DNA of 64,000 nt from Paractinoplanes ferrugineus (GCF_016862195.1 NZ_BOMM01000073.1:1-64000), one strand, 5' to 3'. Positions 18,726 through 27,626 are shown, counted from the stretch's first letter. Numbers and translations: made by a program. The notes: generated from the letters alone by a model not told the origin.

Positions 18726-19853
18726 GACCGGGACCAGGCCGGTGCGCTCGGTCAGTCCGGAGACCTCGCTGAGCAGCACCTTGCGTTCCTGGGCCAGGGA
18801 GAGCTGGGCGGCCTCGATGACCTGGACGACGGCGAGGCCGTTGGCCCCGTCGGTGCGTGGCACGGCTCCGGAGGTCATGCAGTCGACGAAGTGGCGGGCC
18901 TGTACGGCCAGCGGTTCGTCGAATCGCACCACCGGCGAGGTGACCGCCCCGTGGTGGTAGTGCATGCCCTTGTCGGGAGACCGGGTCACGGCCTTGTCGT
19001 GGATGCGGATGCGCTCCTCGACGTTCATGTCGTCGTAGACCGCCATCTTCTTCGAGCCGACCGCGGTGACGAGCCGTACCTTGCGGGGATCGAGCCAGCT
19101 GACGTGGATGTGCGCCTGCACGCCGATGTCGTCGTACCCGAGCTCGAGATGGGCGACGTCCTCGAAGACCGGGTCGACGTGCCGGTTGCCCCAGGCCCGC
19201 ACCGAGGTGGGAACCGAGCCGAGCACGTGGTTGGCGATGGAGATGTCGTGCGGCGCCAGGTCGAAGACGACGTTGACGTCGCTCTGGTAGAGGCCGAGGT
19301 TGAGCCGGGCGCTGTCCAGGTAGTACAGGTCGCCGAGTTCCCGGCTCTGCACGAGCTCGCGCAGCATCCAGACGGCGCCGTTGTACTCGAAGGTGTGCCC
19401 GACCATCAGCGTGACCCCGGCGTCCTTGGCCGCCTGGATCAGTTCCTGGGCCCCGGCGGCGGTGGTCGCCAGGGGCTTCTCGATGAGTACGTGCTTGCCG
19501 GCTCGGATGGCCGCCAGCCCGAGCGGCACGTGCGAGGCGGGCGGGGTCGCGATGACCACCGCGTCGATGTGTGGCAGCGCCGCGTCCAGTGACGTGAACC
19601 CCTCACCGGTGGCCAGCAGGTGCGCCATGCCGGACAGGAGCGGGAGGCGGGCGTCGATGGCCACGACCCGGGACACCCCCGGCGTCTGCCGCATGACCCG
19701 GAGCTGCTTGGACCCCCAGTAGCCGACGCCCAGTACGCCGACCCGGAGCTGCTGCGGTTGAACTTCCTCGGTCCGTCGGGCGGGCGGTACCCCACCACCG
19801 CCCCGACGATCGTCGTTGCTGTCCGAACTGGACGCTTGCGAGTCTGATCCCAT
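18699..19853 (-). CDS. Gfo/Idh/MocA-family oxidoreductase (nucleotide-sugar dehydrogenase)
   Basis: 384-residue NAD(P)-dependent oxidoreductase. The Rossmann motif is VGVLGVGYWG after a 40-residue polar tail, and the EKPLA motif carries the catalytic Lys. The C-terminal half is the usual Gfo/Idh/MocA beta-sheet domain. The ATG at 19853 has a GAGGGGACGG stretch upstream; the longer upstream extension is Arg/Ser-rich and not family-like. As first gene of the cluster, followed by aminotransferase and acyltransferase, it resembles WbpB/WlbA, which oxidise C3 of UDP-sugar uronates; that substrate is an inference. Confidence 0.87.
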   Translation of the reverse strand: MGSDSQASSSDSNDDRRGGGGVPPARRTEEVQPQQLRVGVLGVGYWGSKQLRVMRQTPGVSRVVAIDARLPLLSGMAHLLATGEGFTSLDAALPHIDAVVIATPPASHVPLGLAAIRAGKHVLIEKPLATTAAGAQELIQAAKDAGVTLMVGHTFEYNGAVWMLRELVQSRELGDLYYLDSARLNLGLYQSDVNVVFDLAPHDISIANHVLGSVPTSVRAWGNRHVDPVFEDVAHLELGYDDIGVQAHIHVSWLDPRKVRLVTAVGSKKMAVYDDMNVEERIRIHDKAVTRSPDKGMHYHHGAVTSPVVRFDEPLAVQARHFVDCMTSGAVPRTDGANGLAVVQVIEAAQLSLAQERKVLLSEVSGLTERTGLVPVPARATAAV

Positions 19854-20211
19854 ATGTTCCGTCCCCTCGGAAACGCGCGTCCACTGGCGGGAAGACGCCC
19901 GCCGCCGAGTATTTCGACGGCCTCGACCGGGGGAGAAGGGTCCGTCCGACGGAGTGACATTGGTCCATTCGGCCGATCTCACAAAAGTCTGACCCTTGTG
20001 GACCATGGAAAGAGGCACGTCAATGACGATTCTTTCGATTGCAACATGTGACGCTCACCCGAAATGATCACGAAATCGACCGGAAACATTGATTGACGTC
20101 AGGTCTGTCCACATTCGGCCGTGTGTCGGATATCTGCTAGTCCATTTCTGATACGTGGTCGTGCAATCTTGCAGGGTTCGCAACCTTCGTCACTGCCGAG
20201 GAGCCGTGACC
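19854..20211. promoter_or_regulatory. divergent intergenic region between exopolysaccharide cluster and deacetylase
   Basis: 358 bases without a credible gene, AT-richer than the surroundings around 20030-20160. It must hold the promoters for the minus-strand exopolysaccharide cluster and the plus-strand deacetylase. TTGATTGACGTCA at about 20089-20101 contains a TGACGTCA palindrome, but no clear -35/-10 pair can be fixed. Confidence 0.4.
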
Positions 20212-22020
20212 ATGAAAAAGGCGACAACTTCCCTGTTCGTGGCGGTGCTGGCAGGCGCCGTCACGCTTATCTCCCCCGGCGCGGCGCGGGCCTCGATCGC
20301 CCGTCCGCTCGCCGTGACCTTCTCTTTCGACGACGGCGTCGCCGACCAATTGGCGGCGCAGACGATGCTGCAAGAACACGGAATGGTCGGCACCTTCTAC
20401 GTCAACTCCGCGCTGATCGGTCAGCCGTCGTACATGACTCGCGCGAATCTTGACGGGCTGTCCGAAAATGGCCATGAGATCGGCGGCCACACGGCGACCC
20501 ATCAGGATTTGTTGACCTTGGTGCCGGACGAGCAGAACCGGCAGATCTGCGCCGATCGCAACACGCTGCTCTCGTGGGGATTCGGGGTCACGTCGTTCGC
20601 CTACCCGTTCGCCAACCTGGACCCCGGGATCAAGGCGATCGTGCGGAACTGCGGCTACAACAGCGCCCGCGCGGTCGGCGACCTCTACGACGCCGGCGAC
20701 TGCTCCGACTGCGATCCGGCCGAGACGGTGCCGCCGGCCGACGCGTACGCCATCCGCACCCCCGACGACGTCGAGACGACCACCTCGCTCGCCGAGCTGA
20801 AGGACCTGGTCACCCGGGCCGAGGTGACCGGTGGCTGGCTGCCGTTCAACCTGCACCACATCTGCTCCACCGGCTGCCCGGCCGAGTCCATCACCCCGAC
20901 GGTGTTCGACGACTTCCTCGACTGGCTGCAGCCGCGCACGGCGGTCGGCACCACCGTCAAGACCGTCGCGCAGGTCGTCGGCGGAACGGTCGCGGCGCCC
21001 GTCGCGCCGGTGGCCCCGCTCGCGCCCGGTGGCCCCGGCGTCAACACAGTTCGCAACCCCTCGCTCGAGAACGTCAACCCCTTCGACGCGGGCCTGCCCG
21101 ACTGCTGGCAGTCCGCGGGTTACGGCGAGAACACCGCGGTGCAGAGCCGGGTGACCGATGCGCATTCCGGCACGTACGCCTCGCGGATCCAGGTCACCGC
21201 GCTCACCGGTGGCGACGCCAAACTGATTCCCCGGTTCGACCTGGGTGCCTGCTCGTCGCAGGTGGCGGCGGGCCGCACCTATCAGGCGAGTGCCTGGTAC
21301 AAGTCCGACGTCCCGGTGTTCTTCACGCTCTACCAGCGCAACGCCCTCGGGCAGTGGAGCTATTGGACGCAGAGCCCCCGCGTCGCGCCGTCGGCGGCCT
21401 GGACCCGGGCCGCGTGGACGACACCGGCGCCGCCGGCCGGGGCGGTGGCGGCCGGCTTCGGCCTGACCATCGACAGCGTCGGCACGCTCGTCACCGACGA
21501 CTACGGTTTCGCCGACCACGAGCTGTCACCGGCACCCGACGGCGTCAACGCGCTGGTGAACCCGTCGCTCGAGACGCCGGGCGCGGACGGCTACCCGGCC
21601 TGCTGGACCGGCGCCGGCTACGGCTCCAACACTCCGGTGTGGACCCGGGTGACCGACGCCGCCGACGGGACCTACGCCCAGAAGCTGGAGCTGACCTCGG
21701 CCTCCAGCGGTGACGCCAAGCTGATCCCGGGCTGGGACAGCGGCAACTGCGCACCTCTGGTCACACCCGGGAAAACGCTCTCACTGTCCGTTTCCTATCA
21801 CGGTACGAAGTCGACCTACCTCACCGTGTATCGACAGGACACCGCCGGGAACTGGTCCTGGTGGACGCAGAGCCCACCGTTCGCCGCCTCGGCCACCTAC
21901 ACGACGGCCGCCTGGACCACGCCCGCCGTGCCGGCGAACACCCGCGCCGTCACCTTCGGCCTCACCCTCGACTCGGTGGGCGAGGTGACCACGGACAACT
22001 ACTCCCTCGTGAGCCACTGA
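20212..22020 (+). CDS. secreted polysaccharide deacetylase with two C-terminal carbohydrate-binding-like repeats
   Basis: 602-residue exported protein. Signal peptide residues 1-27 (ending ARAS). The NodB deacetylase domain spans about 33-255, with metal motif FSFDDG (Asp40-Asp41) and HTATH (about residue 98), plus CxxC-type clusters that may form disulphides. After a Pro/Ala/Val linker come two tandem copies of about 155 residues, each starting NPSLE, containing CW and TYA, and ending with FGLT(I/L)DSVG; they look like CBM4/9-type jelly rolls. It probably N-deacetylates chitin-like or self-made polysaccharide outside the cell. The ATG at 20212 has GAGGAG upstream. It is divergent from the exopolysaccharide cluster, so it may modify that polymer. 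Confidence 0.9.
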   Translation: MKKATTSLFVAVLAGAVTLISPGAARASIARPLAVTFSFDDGVADQLAAQTMLQEHGMVGTFYVNSALIGQPSYMTRANLDGLSENGHEIGGHTATHQDLLTLVPDEQNRQICADRNTLLSWGFGVTSFAYPFANLDPGIKAIVRNCGYNSARAVGDLYDAGDCSDCDPAETVPPADAYAIRTPDDVETTTSLAELKDLVTRAEVTGGWLPFNLHHICSTGCPAESITPTVFDDFLDWLQPRTAVGTTVKTVAQVVGGTVAAPVAPVAPLAPGGPGVNTVRNPSLENVNPFDAGLPDCWQSAGYGENTAVQSRVTDAHSGTYASRIQVTALTGGDAKLIPRFDLGACSSQVAAGRTYQASAWYKSDVPVFFTLYQRNALGQWSYWTQSPRVAPSAAWTRAAWTTPAPPAGAVAAGFGLTIDSVGTLVTDDYGFADHELSPAPDGVNALVNPSLETPGADGYPACWTGAGYGSNTPVWTRVTDAADGTYAQKLELTSASSGDAKLIPGWDSGNCAPLVTPGKTLSLSVSYHGTKSTYLTVYRQDTAGNWSWWTQSPPFAASATYTTAAWTTPAVPANTRAVTFGLTLDSVGEVTTDNYSLVSH

Positions 22021-22090
22021 GCCGGCCGGCACCCGCCGCGGGGCCGTCCCGTCCGCAGGGGCGGCCCGGAAAACGGGGCAATATGGGGGT

Positions 22091-23974
22091 ATGGCGATCT
22101 ACTACGGTGGGGACTACAACCCCGAGCAGTGGCCCGAGGACGTGTGGCGGGAGGACGTCGAACTGATGCGCCGGGCCGGCGTCAACCTGGCCACGGTGGG
22201 CGTCTTCTCGTGGGCCCGGATCCAGCCCGACGAGGGCGTGTTCGACTTCGGCTGGCTGGACCGGGTCCTCGACCTGCTGCACGACGGGGGAGTGGCGGTC
22301 GACCTGGCCACCGCCACCGCGTCGACCCCGCCGTGGGCCACCACCAGATATCCGGGCATCCTCACCACCACCCGGGAGGGCGCGATCCGCTGGCCCGGCA
22401 GCCGGCAGCACTACGCGCCGACCTCGCCGGACTACCGGCGGCTCGCGTCCGCCTTGGTCTCGGCGCTCGTCGAGCGCTACCGGGACCACCCCGCGGTGGT
22501 CATGTGGCACATCAACAACGAACTCGGCTGCCACACCACCTACGACTACTCGGACGGTGCCGCCGTCGCCTTCCGTGACTGGCTGACCCGCAGATACACC
22601 GACATCGAAACCTTGAACAACGCCTGGGGTACGACGTTCTGGTCCCAGCGCTACACCGATTTCGAGCAGATCCTCCCGCCCCGCCTGACGCCCGCCGCGG
22701 TCAACCCGACCCAGCAGCTCGACTTCCGGCGCTTCAGCTCCGACATGCTCCTCGAACTGCTGCGCATGGAGAAGAAGATCATCCGGGACGCCGGCGCCAC
22801 CCAGCCGATCACCACCAACTTCATGGGCGCGTTCGGCAACGCCGACTACTGGTCGTGGGCCGGTGAACTCGACCTCATCTCCGACGACAGCTACCCCGAC
22901 CCGCGCGACCCGCTGTCGTTCCGCACCGCCGCGTTCGGACGCGACCTGATGCGCTCGCTCAAGCCGGGCGTGCCGTGGATCCTCATGGAACAGGCCCCCG
23001 GTCAGGTCAACTGGCGGCCCAACAACGCGGCCAAGGCCCCCGGCCAGATGGCGGCGCTGAGCATGCAGGCGGTCGGGCGCGGAGCCGACGGCGTGCTGTT
23101 CTTCCAGTGGCGGCAAGCGGCCCGCGGGTCGGAGAAGTTCCACTCGGCGATGCTGCCGCACGCGGGGCCGGACACCCGTACGTACAAGGAAGTCTCCGCC
23201 CTCGGTCTTGAACTCTCCAAGCTCGACCCGCCGCCACCGGGGCGCGACGCGAAGGTCGCCCTGGTGCTCGACTGGAACTGTCACTGGGCGCTCGACCAGC
23301 CCAACCACCCGGCGCGGTTCGACTACATCGCCCAGGTGCGCGGGTGGCATTCGGCCTTCCACGAGCTGAACGTGCAGGTGGACATCGCCCCCGCGGAAGG
23401 ACCGTTCGACGGCTACGACCTGGTGGTGGCCCCCTGCCTCTACCTGATCCGCGACGCCGCGCCGCTCGTCGAGTACGTCACCGCCGGCGGTGCCCTGTTC
23501 ACCACCGCCTACACCGACGTCGTCGACGAGAACGACGGCTTCCTGCCGGGCGGCTTCACCCGGCGGCTGGGCGCCGCACTCGGCCTGACCGTGCTGGACT
23601 TCGCCGGCGTGCAGGGCAGCGAGGCAACCTACGGCAACGGCCACACCGGCGAGATCCTCCGCGAGGAACTCCGCCTCGACGGCGCCACCGTCGTCGAATC
23701 GTTCGCCGACGGCCCGCCCGCCCTGACCCACCACACCTTCGGCGCCGGCCGGACCTGGCACCTCGCCACCATGGCCGCCCCCGCGTCACGGCCGGCCTTG
23801 GCCGCCCACCTGACCTCCACCCTGGGCATCGAGCCGGTCCTGCCCGACCTCCCGGCCAACGTCGAGGCCTGCGTCCGCGGCACCATGCTCACCCTGATCA
23901 ACCACAACCCGTCCGCCGTCCGGATCGGCTCCGAGCAGCTCGGCCCGTACGAATACCGCGTGCGCACCGCCTGA
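22091..23974 (+). CDS. beta-galactosidase, GH42 family
   Basis: 627-residue cytoplasmic enzyme (no signal peptide) cleaving terminal beta-galactosides. It has a GH42 TIM barrel with the opening YYGGDYNPEQWP, the acid/base Glu in INNELG (about residue 144) and the nucleophile Glu in LMEQAPGQVNW (about residue 300). A trimerisation domain (about 395-580) and a small C-terminal beta domain follow. It is a little shorter than many GH42 enzymes (about 650-690). It lies 70 bases after the deacetylase. No transporter is adjacent. Confidence 0.94.
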   Translation: MAIYYGGDYNPEQWPEDVWREDVELMRRAGVNLATVGVFSWARIQPDEGVFDFGWLDRVLDLLHDGGVAVDLATATASTPPWATTRYPGILTTTREGAIRWPGSRQHYAPTSPDYRRLASALVSALVERYRDHPAVVMWHINNELGCHTTYDYSDGAAVAFRDWLTRRYTDIETLNNAWGTTFWSQRYTDFEQILPPRLTPAAVNPTQQLDFRRFSSDMLLELLRMEKKIIRDAGATQPITTNFMGAFGNADYWSWAGELDLISDDSYPDPRDPLSFRTAAFGRDLMRSLKPGVPWILMEQAPGQVNWRPNNAAKAPGQMAALSMQAVGRGADGVLFFQWRQAARGSEKFHSAMLPHAGPDTRTYKEVSALGLELSKLDPPPPGRDAKVALVLDWNCHWALDQPNHPARFDYIAQVRGWHSAFHELNVQVDIAPAEGPFDGYDLVVAPCLYLIRDAAPLVEYVTAGGALFTTAYTDVVDENDGFLPGGFTRRLGAALGLTVLDFAGVQGSEATYGNGHTGEILREELRLDGATVVESFADGPPALTHHTFGAGRTWHLATMAAPASRPALAAHLTSTLGIEPVLPDLPANVEACVRGTMLTLINHNPSAVRIGSEQLGPYEYRVRTA

Positions 23975-24353
23975 CTCCCGCAGCCCAGCGCGGCACCGCC
24001 CACGTTCCCCGCGCCGTCCTGCCGCCCCGCCGTCCGCGCCGTCCCGCCGCCGTCGCCGGGGAGGGCCACGCACCGCGACGGTGGGCCTGGTGGTGAGCAG
24101 CGGGCCGTCGTTCCGGCAGTGTCACTGTCGGCGATGGCCCGCTCCGCGCATCCGCATTCGCTTCCTGGCATGCGCGCGGGCCCCGCCGGTGAGGTAGTGC
24201 CAGCCATACCCGACAGGGGAGGCTGGACCCCTTGTCCGCCCCTGGCCTTTCGCGACATCCTCGAACGCGAGGGAGACACGGTGCCGGCCCCTCGACCGGC
24301 AGGCCGGGCGGGCCGGGCTCGCAGACGGCATCCGGTGTGGGCGATCGTGGCGG
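23975..24353. other. 379-bp intergenic stretch, nothing recognised
   Basis: Between the GH42 stop and the convergent HxlR stop. Very GC-rich, with no open frame of convincing composition, no RNA gene and no clear terminator hairpin with a T-run. Confidence 0.5.
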
Positions 24354-24809
24354 TCAGGCCGCGGCTGCGCCCGGGCCGGGGAGCAGGTCGATGTCGGGGG
24401 CGTGCATGGGGGCGCCGCAGCCGGCGCAGCGTAGGTCGGCGGTGCTGATCTCGCCGCAGGCGTGGTGGCGGTAGAGGATCGGCGGGCCGGGTTCGCCCGC
24501 CAGCCACTTGTCGCCCCACGTGGTCATCACCATGAGCAGGTCGAGCAGGTCGGTGCCCTTCTCGGTCAGCACGTACTCGTGGCGGGGGCGGCGGTCGTAG
24601 GGGCGGCGTTCCAGCACGCCCTGCTCGACCAGGTGGTTCAGCCGTTCGGTGAGGACCTTGCGGGAGATGCCGAGGTCGGCCTGCAGCTGCTCGAAGCGCG
24701 TCATCCCGACCCACACGTCGCGCAGGATCAGCGGCGACCAGGGCTCCCCGATGACGTCGAGGGTGCGGGCGATCGAGCAGACCATCCGGCTGAAGTCCGT
24801 GCGTTGCAT
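24354..24809 (-). CDS. HxlR-family winged-helix regulator
   Basis: 151-residue regulator with the HxlR winged helix (residues 8-105): Cys11 in MVCSIARTLDVIGEPWSPLILRD, then RFEQLQADLGISRKVLTERL. The C-terminal tail has a CGE...CAGCG four-Cys arrangement (about 118-132) like a small zinc ribbon. HxlR proteins often sense thiol stress or aldehydes. It is divergent from the RibD-like remnant and PPOX gene, and two matching inverted repeats lie in the gap, so it probably controls both directions. The ATG at 24809 is clear. Confidence 0.92.
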   Translation of the reverse strand: MQRTDFSRMVCSIARTLDVIGEPWSPLILRDVWVGMTRFEQLQADLGISRKVLTERLNHLVEQGVLERRPYDRRPRHEYVLTEKGTDLLDLLMVMTTWGDKWLAGEPGPPILYRHHACGEISTADLRCAGCGAPMHAPDIDLLPGPGAAAA

Positions 24810-24828
24810 TTTTTCAGCGTAACTCTTT

Positions 24829-24875
24829 GAGTTCCCTCAAGGAACTCCGACTGTTAGGGTTCCTTCAGGGAACTC
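24829..24875. promoter_or_regulatory. two HxlR-type operators (inverted repeats)
   Basis: Site 1 (24829-24847) is a perfect inverted repeat, GAGTTCC-CTCAA-GGAACTC. Site 2 (24857-24875) is the near copy GGGTTCC-TTCAG-GGAACTC. Centres are 28 bases apart. They fill the 80-base gap between the HxlR gene and the divergent gene pair. Confidence 0.75.
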
Positions 24876-24889
24876 GGAGGGGAGTGGTC

Positions 24890-25183
24890 ATGATCTTCAG
24901 TACGCATGCGGTCTCGGTCGACGGCTTCAGCACGGGGCGCTCGCCCCAGCGTGGTGGCCGAACCCGGGGGCCCGGTCGCGGGCGCGGCGACGGGTCGGCG
25001 CTGTTCGACCGGTATTTCGACGGCGACACGCCCGGTCGGGTGGTCGACGGGCGCCGGGTGCCGATCCTGGTGGGTGGCGGGCGGCCCCTCTTCCCGGAGC
25101 CGCCCGCGCACGTAGGGCTGCGGCTCGTCGACGCCGTCCCCGCGCCGAGCGTGACCCCTCTCCGTCGCGAGGTGCGGCGATGA
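24890..25183 (+). pseudogene. RibD/dihydrofolate-reductase-like protein with internal deletion
   Basis: The 97-residue open frame joins the two ends of the RibD-C (DHFR-like) family. The N-terminus (STHAVSVDGFSTG, then GDGSALFDRYFDGDTP) matches the start, and the C-terminus (VPILVGGGRPLFPEPP, then VGLRLVDAVPAPSVT) matches the end. The middle of roughly 90-110 residues, with most of the cofactor-binding core, is missing, although the frame stays open. Full-length relatives have about 190-220 residues. It cannot be a working reductase. The ATG at 24890 has GGAGGGGAG upstream, and the stop overlaps the PPOX start in an ATGA, so it may still serve translational coupling. Confidence 0.75.
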
Positions 25184-25560
25184 TCGACGCTGACATCCGC
25201 TGTGTTCTCGACGGCACCGCCATCGCCCACGTGGCCACCGTCCTGCCCGACGGCGCACCACATTGCGTACCCGTCTGGATCGGCACCCACGGCGACCGGA
25301 TCGCCGTCCTGACCGGGCCGCGCAGCCGTAAGGCCCAGAACCTGCGGCGGGACCCGCGCGTGGCGATCTCGCTGACCCCGGTCGGCGACCCGTTCACCCC
25401 GGTGGTCATCCGCGGCCGCGTCGTGTCGTGGCTCACCGGTGACGAGGCCTGGCCGGTGATCGACGGGATCGCCGAGAAGTACCTCGGCGGGCCCTATCCG
25501 CGTACGGCGGAAAGGGTCGTCGTCCTGATCGAACCCGACCGTCAGCGATTCGGGATGTGA
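25180..25560 (+). CDS. PPOX-class (pyridoxamine 5'-phosphate oxidase-fold) flavin/F420 enzyme
   Basis: 126-residue split-barrel protein. AHVATVLPDGAPHCVPVWIGTHGDRIAVLTG and RKAQNLRRDPRVAISL fit the actinobacterial TIGR03618-type F420-dependent PPOX enzymes, which reduce unsaturated or xenobiotic compounds. Cytoplasmic, probably dimeric. The ATG at 25180 overlaps the stop of the RibD-like remnant, so it is likely co-expressed under the HxlR sites. A short hairpin (GGCCGG-GTG-CCGGCC, 25565-25579) follows. Confidence 0.88.
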   Translation: MIDADIRCVLDGTAIAHVATVLPDGAPHCVPVWIGTHGDRIAVLTGPRSRKAQNLRRDPRVAISLTPVGDPFTPVVIRGRVVSWLTGDEAWPVIDGIAEKYLGGPYPRTAERVVVLIEPDRQRFGM

Positions 25561-25617
25561 GCGCGGCCGGGTGCCGGCCCCGGGTGGCAGCCGCGTGGGT
25601 CGGTGCGGATTCGCCGG

Positions 25618-26436
25618 TCAGGAGGCCGTGGCGGGCTTCCGGCTCGGGTCGGTCGTGGTGGCGTCGGCGGCGGGTCGGCTGGTGAGCACCTGCGGGCCGG
25701 TCGGCGTGATGGCGATCGTGTGCTCGGAGTGGGCGGTGCGGGAGCCGTCGGCGGAGCGGATCGTCCAGCCGTCCGGGTCAAACTTGATCTTGTCGGTGGA
25801 GCGGCAGAACCACGGCTCGATCGCGATGGTCAGGCCCGGGTCGAGGCGCATACCGCGGCGGGGGCGGCCGCTGTTGGCGACGTGCGGGGCCTCGTGCATG
25901 GTCCGGCCGATGCCGTGGCCGCCGAACTCGCCGTTGACGCCGTAGCCGTAGGAGTGGGCGACCTCGCCGATCGCCGCCGAGATGTCGCCGAGCCGGCCGC
26001 CGGGCTGGGCCGCGGCGATGCCGGCCGCCAGGGCGACCTCGGTGCACTCGATCAGCTTCCGGTCGGCCGGGTCGGGGGTGCCGACGATGACCGACAGGGC
26101 GGAGTCGGCGACCCAGCCGTCGATGCCGACCGCCATGTCGATGCTGAGCAGGTCGCCGTCGCGCAGGACGTAGTCGTGCGGCAGGCCGTGCAGCACCGCG
26201 TCGTTGACCGACAGGCACAGCACGTTGCGGAACGGGCCGCGGCCGAACGACGGGGCGTAGTCCCAGTAGCAGGACTCGGCGCCGCGCTCCTCGATCCGCC
26301 GGCGGGCGTGGTGCTCGAGATCCATCAGGTTGACGCCGACCGCGGCGACGCCGCTCAGCTCGGCGAGCAACTCGCCGACGAACTGGCCGGCCACGGCCAT
26401 GCGGCCGATCTCGTCGGCGGACTTGAGCTCGATCAC
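25618..26436 (-). CDS. map: methionine aminopeptidase, type I
   Basis: 272-residue metalloprotease that removes the initiator Met. Metal ligands are visible in order: Asp in LLSIDMAV, Asp in VADSAL, His in GGHGIGRTMHE, Glu in TIAIEPW and Glu in AHSEHTI. The last 15 residues are a polar tail. It stands alone rather than with the ribosomal genes, so it is probably a second copy in this genome. It is divergent from a small XRE regulator. Confidence 0.95.
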   Translation of the reverse strand: MIELKSADEIGRMAVAGQFVGELLAELSGVAAVGVNLMDLEHHARRRIEERGAESCYWDYAPSFGRGPFRNVLCLSVNDAVLHGLPHDYVLRDGDLLSIDMAVGIDGWVADSALSVIVGTPDPADRKLIECTEVALAAGIAAAQPGGRLGDISAAIGEVAHSYGYGVNGEFGGHGIGRTMHEAPHVANSGRPRRGMRLDPGLTIAIEPWFCRSTDKIKFDPDGWTIRSADGSRTAHSEHTIAITPTGPQVLTSRPAADATTTDPSRKPATAS

Positions 26437-26458
26437 GACAGACTCCCTCTCCCGGTGC

Positions 26459-26472
26459 GGTATTTTTATACC
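26459..26472. promoter_or_regulatory. perfect palindrome between map and the XRE gene
   Basis: GGTAT-TTTT-ATACC, an AT-rich island in the 64-base divergent gap, 22 bases from the map start and 29 from the XRE start. It may be an operator for the XRE protein and contains TATA-like -10 elements in both directions. Confidence 0.5.
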
Positions 26473-26500
26473 ACAGCGGTGGAGGGGTTATCCTGCTGGC

Positions 26501-26767
26501 ATGGTTCGCCAGCCGCTCACCCCCGAACAGATCGCCGCGGGCCGGCGCCTCGGGGTGGCCCTCCGAGCCGCGCGGGCCGGTCGCAGCCTCGTCGAGGTGG
26601 CGGTGGCGGCGGGCATCTCCCCGGAGACCCTGCGCAAGATCGAGGCGGGCCGCCTCCCGGCCCCGGCGTTCGGCACGGTCGTGTGCCTGAGCCAGGCCCT
26701 CGAGGTGCCGCTGGGCGACCTGGCCGACGCGTGGCTGGCCGACATGCCGGTCCGGCAGGCGTCCTAG
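26501..26767 (+). CDS. small XRE-family DNA-binding protein
   Basis: 88-residue helix-turn-helix protein. The HTH_3 fold covers residues 18-75, with the recognition helix in VAVAAGISPETLRKIEAG. It has no sensor domain. The ATG at 26501 begins the family-like sequence; upstream codons in the same frame are antisense to map. The divergent position makes map its likely target (inference). Confidence 0.85.
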   Translation: MVRQPLTPEQIAAGRRLGVALRAARAGRSLVEVAVAAGISPETLRKIEAGRLPAPAFGTVVCLSQALEVPLGDLADAWLADMPVRQAS

Positions 26768-26773
26768 GCCCGC

Positions 26774-27556
26774 TCAGTCCCACCAGAACGACCAGATCGG
26801 CTCGTAGAGCAGGTTCGTGGCATAGCGCGACAGCGGCGACGTGCCCTGGACGATGTTGTCCGGGGCGAAGGCGAAGTGCTCGGCGGCCACGCGCAGGCAC
26901 TCGTCGTCGTCGGTCGGCGGTGCCGCCACGCTCAGCCGGAGGTCGGCAAAACCGAGGGCGATCAGCCGTACGCCGAAACGCCGCTCCCACGAACGCAGGA
27001 CCGCCGCGTATTTGGCGGTGTCGTTGTCGTGGTTGACCGGGCCGGTCCAGCCGCAGACGGCGACGGCGTCGCTGCCCCGCGCGGCCGCGACCAGGCCGAG
27101 CCGCAGCGAGGGGTCGCGGGCCAGGAGTGCCCGCACGCCCTCGACCGCTTGCTCATCGGGGTCGGTCCCGGGCCGGATCGGGTCGGCGAGCCCCGGCCAC
27201 TCGGCGCCGAACGGGGTGGTGACCGGCACGGCCGCCCGCGACGGATCCGCGTTGGCCGTCCACCGACCGGCGAGCACCTCGGCCGCGTCGTGGTCGTCCG
27301 GCGACGACATCAGGCCCGGCCACAGCTCGCCGTCGTCCCACGGGCGGCGCGGATCGCCGGGCAGGTGATCGAGCAGGATCGGGTAGAGGCCGCCGGCCGG
27401 GTGCGCCGCGTAGAGCGACTGCCACAGCCCGACGGTGGCGGGCGCGTCGCTCAGCCAGAGAATCGGGGTGTCGTCGTCTTCGCCGTGCACGAGCCGTCCC
27501 GGCGGCAGCGGAACGGTGCGGCGGGACAGTGCGGCGGGCAGGTCCGGTGGTTGCAC
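26774..27556 (-). CDS. DUF4253-containing protein
   Basis: 260-residue protein of unknown function; the last third (about 150-260) is DUF4253, ending in the family mark YEPIWSFWWD. Acidic, no membrane segment. The GTG at 27556 is chosen because an AGGG lies eight bases upstream and it leaves a promoter gap. An ATG at 27628 would add 24 Pro-rich residues, and its codon would overlap the divergent gene's ATG in a CATG. DUF4253 proteins are frequent in actinomycetes, sometimes near immunity genes, but nothing here shows a role. Confidence 0.82.
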   Translation of the reverse strand: MQPPDLPAALSRRTVPLPPGRLVHGEDDDTPILWLSDAPATVGLWQSLYAAHPAGGLYPILLDHLPGDPRRPWDDGELWPGLMSSPDDHDAAEVLAGRWTANADPSRAAVPVTTPFGAEWPGLADPIRPGTDPDEQAVEGVRALLARDPSLRLGLVAAARGSDAVAVCGWTGPVNHDNDTAKYAAVLRSWERRFGVRLIALGFADLRLSVAAPPTDDDECLRVAAEHFAFAPDNIVQGTSPLSRYATNLLYEPIWSFWWD

Positions 27557-27626
27557 GTCGGCACCCTGGATCCTCCCGGGCGGTCGTGGGGGCGCGCCGA
27601 ACCCGGTGATCGGCAAGGATGGGATC

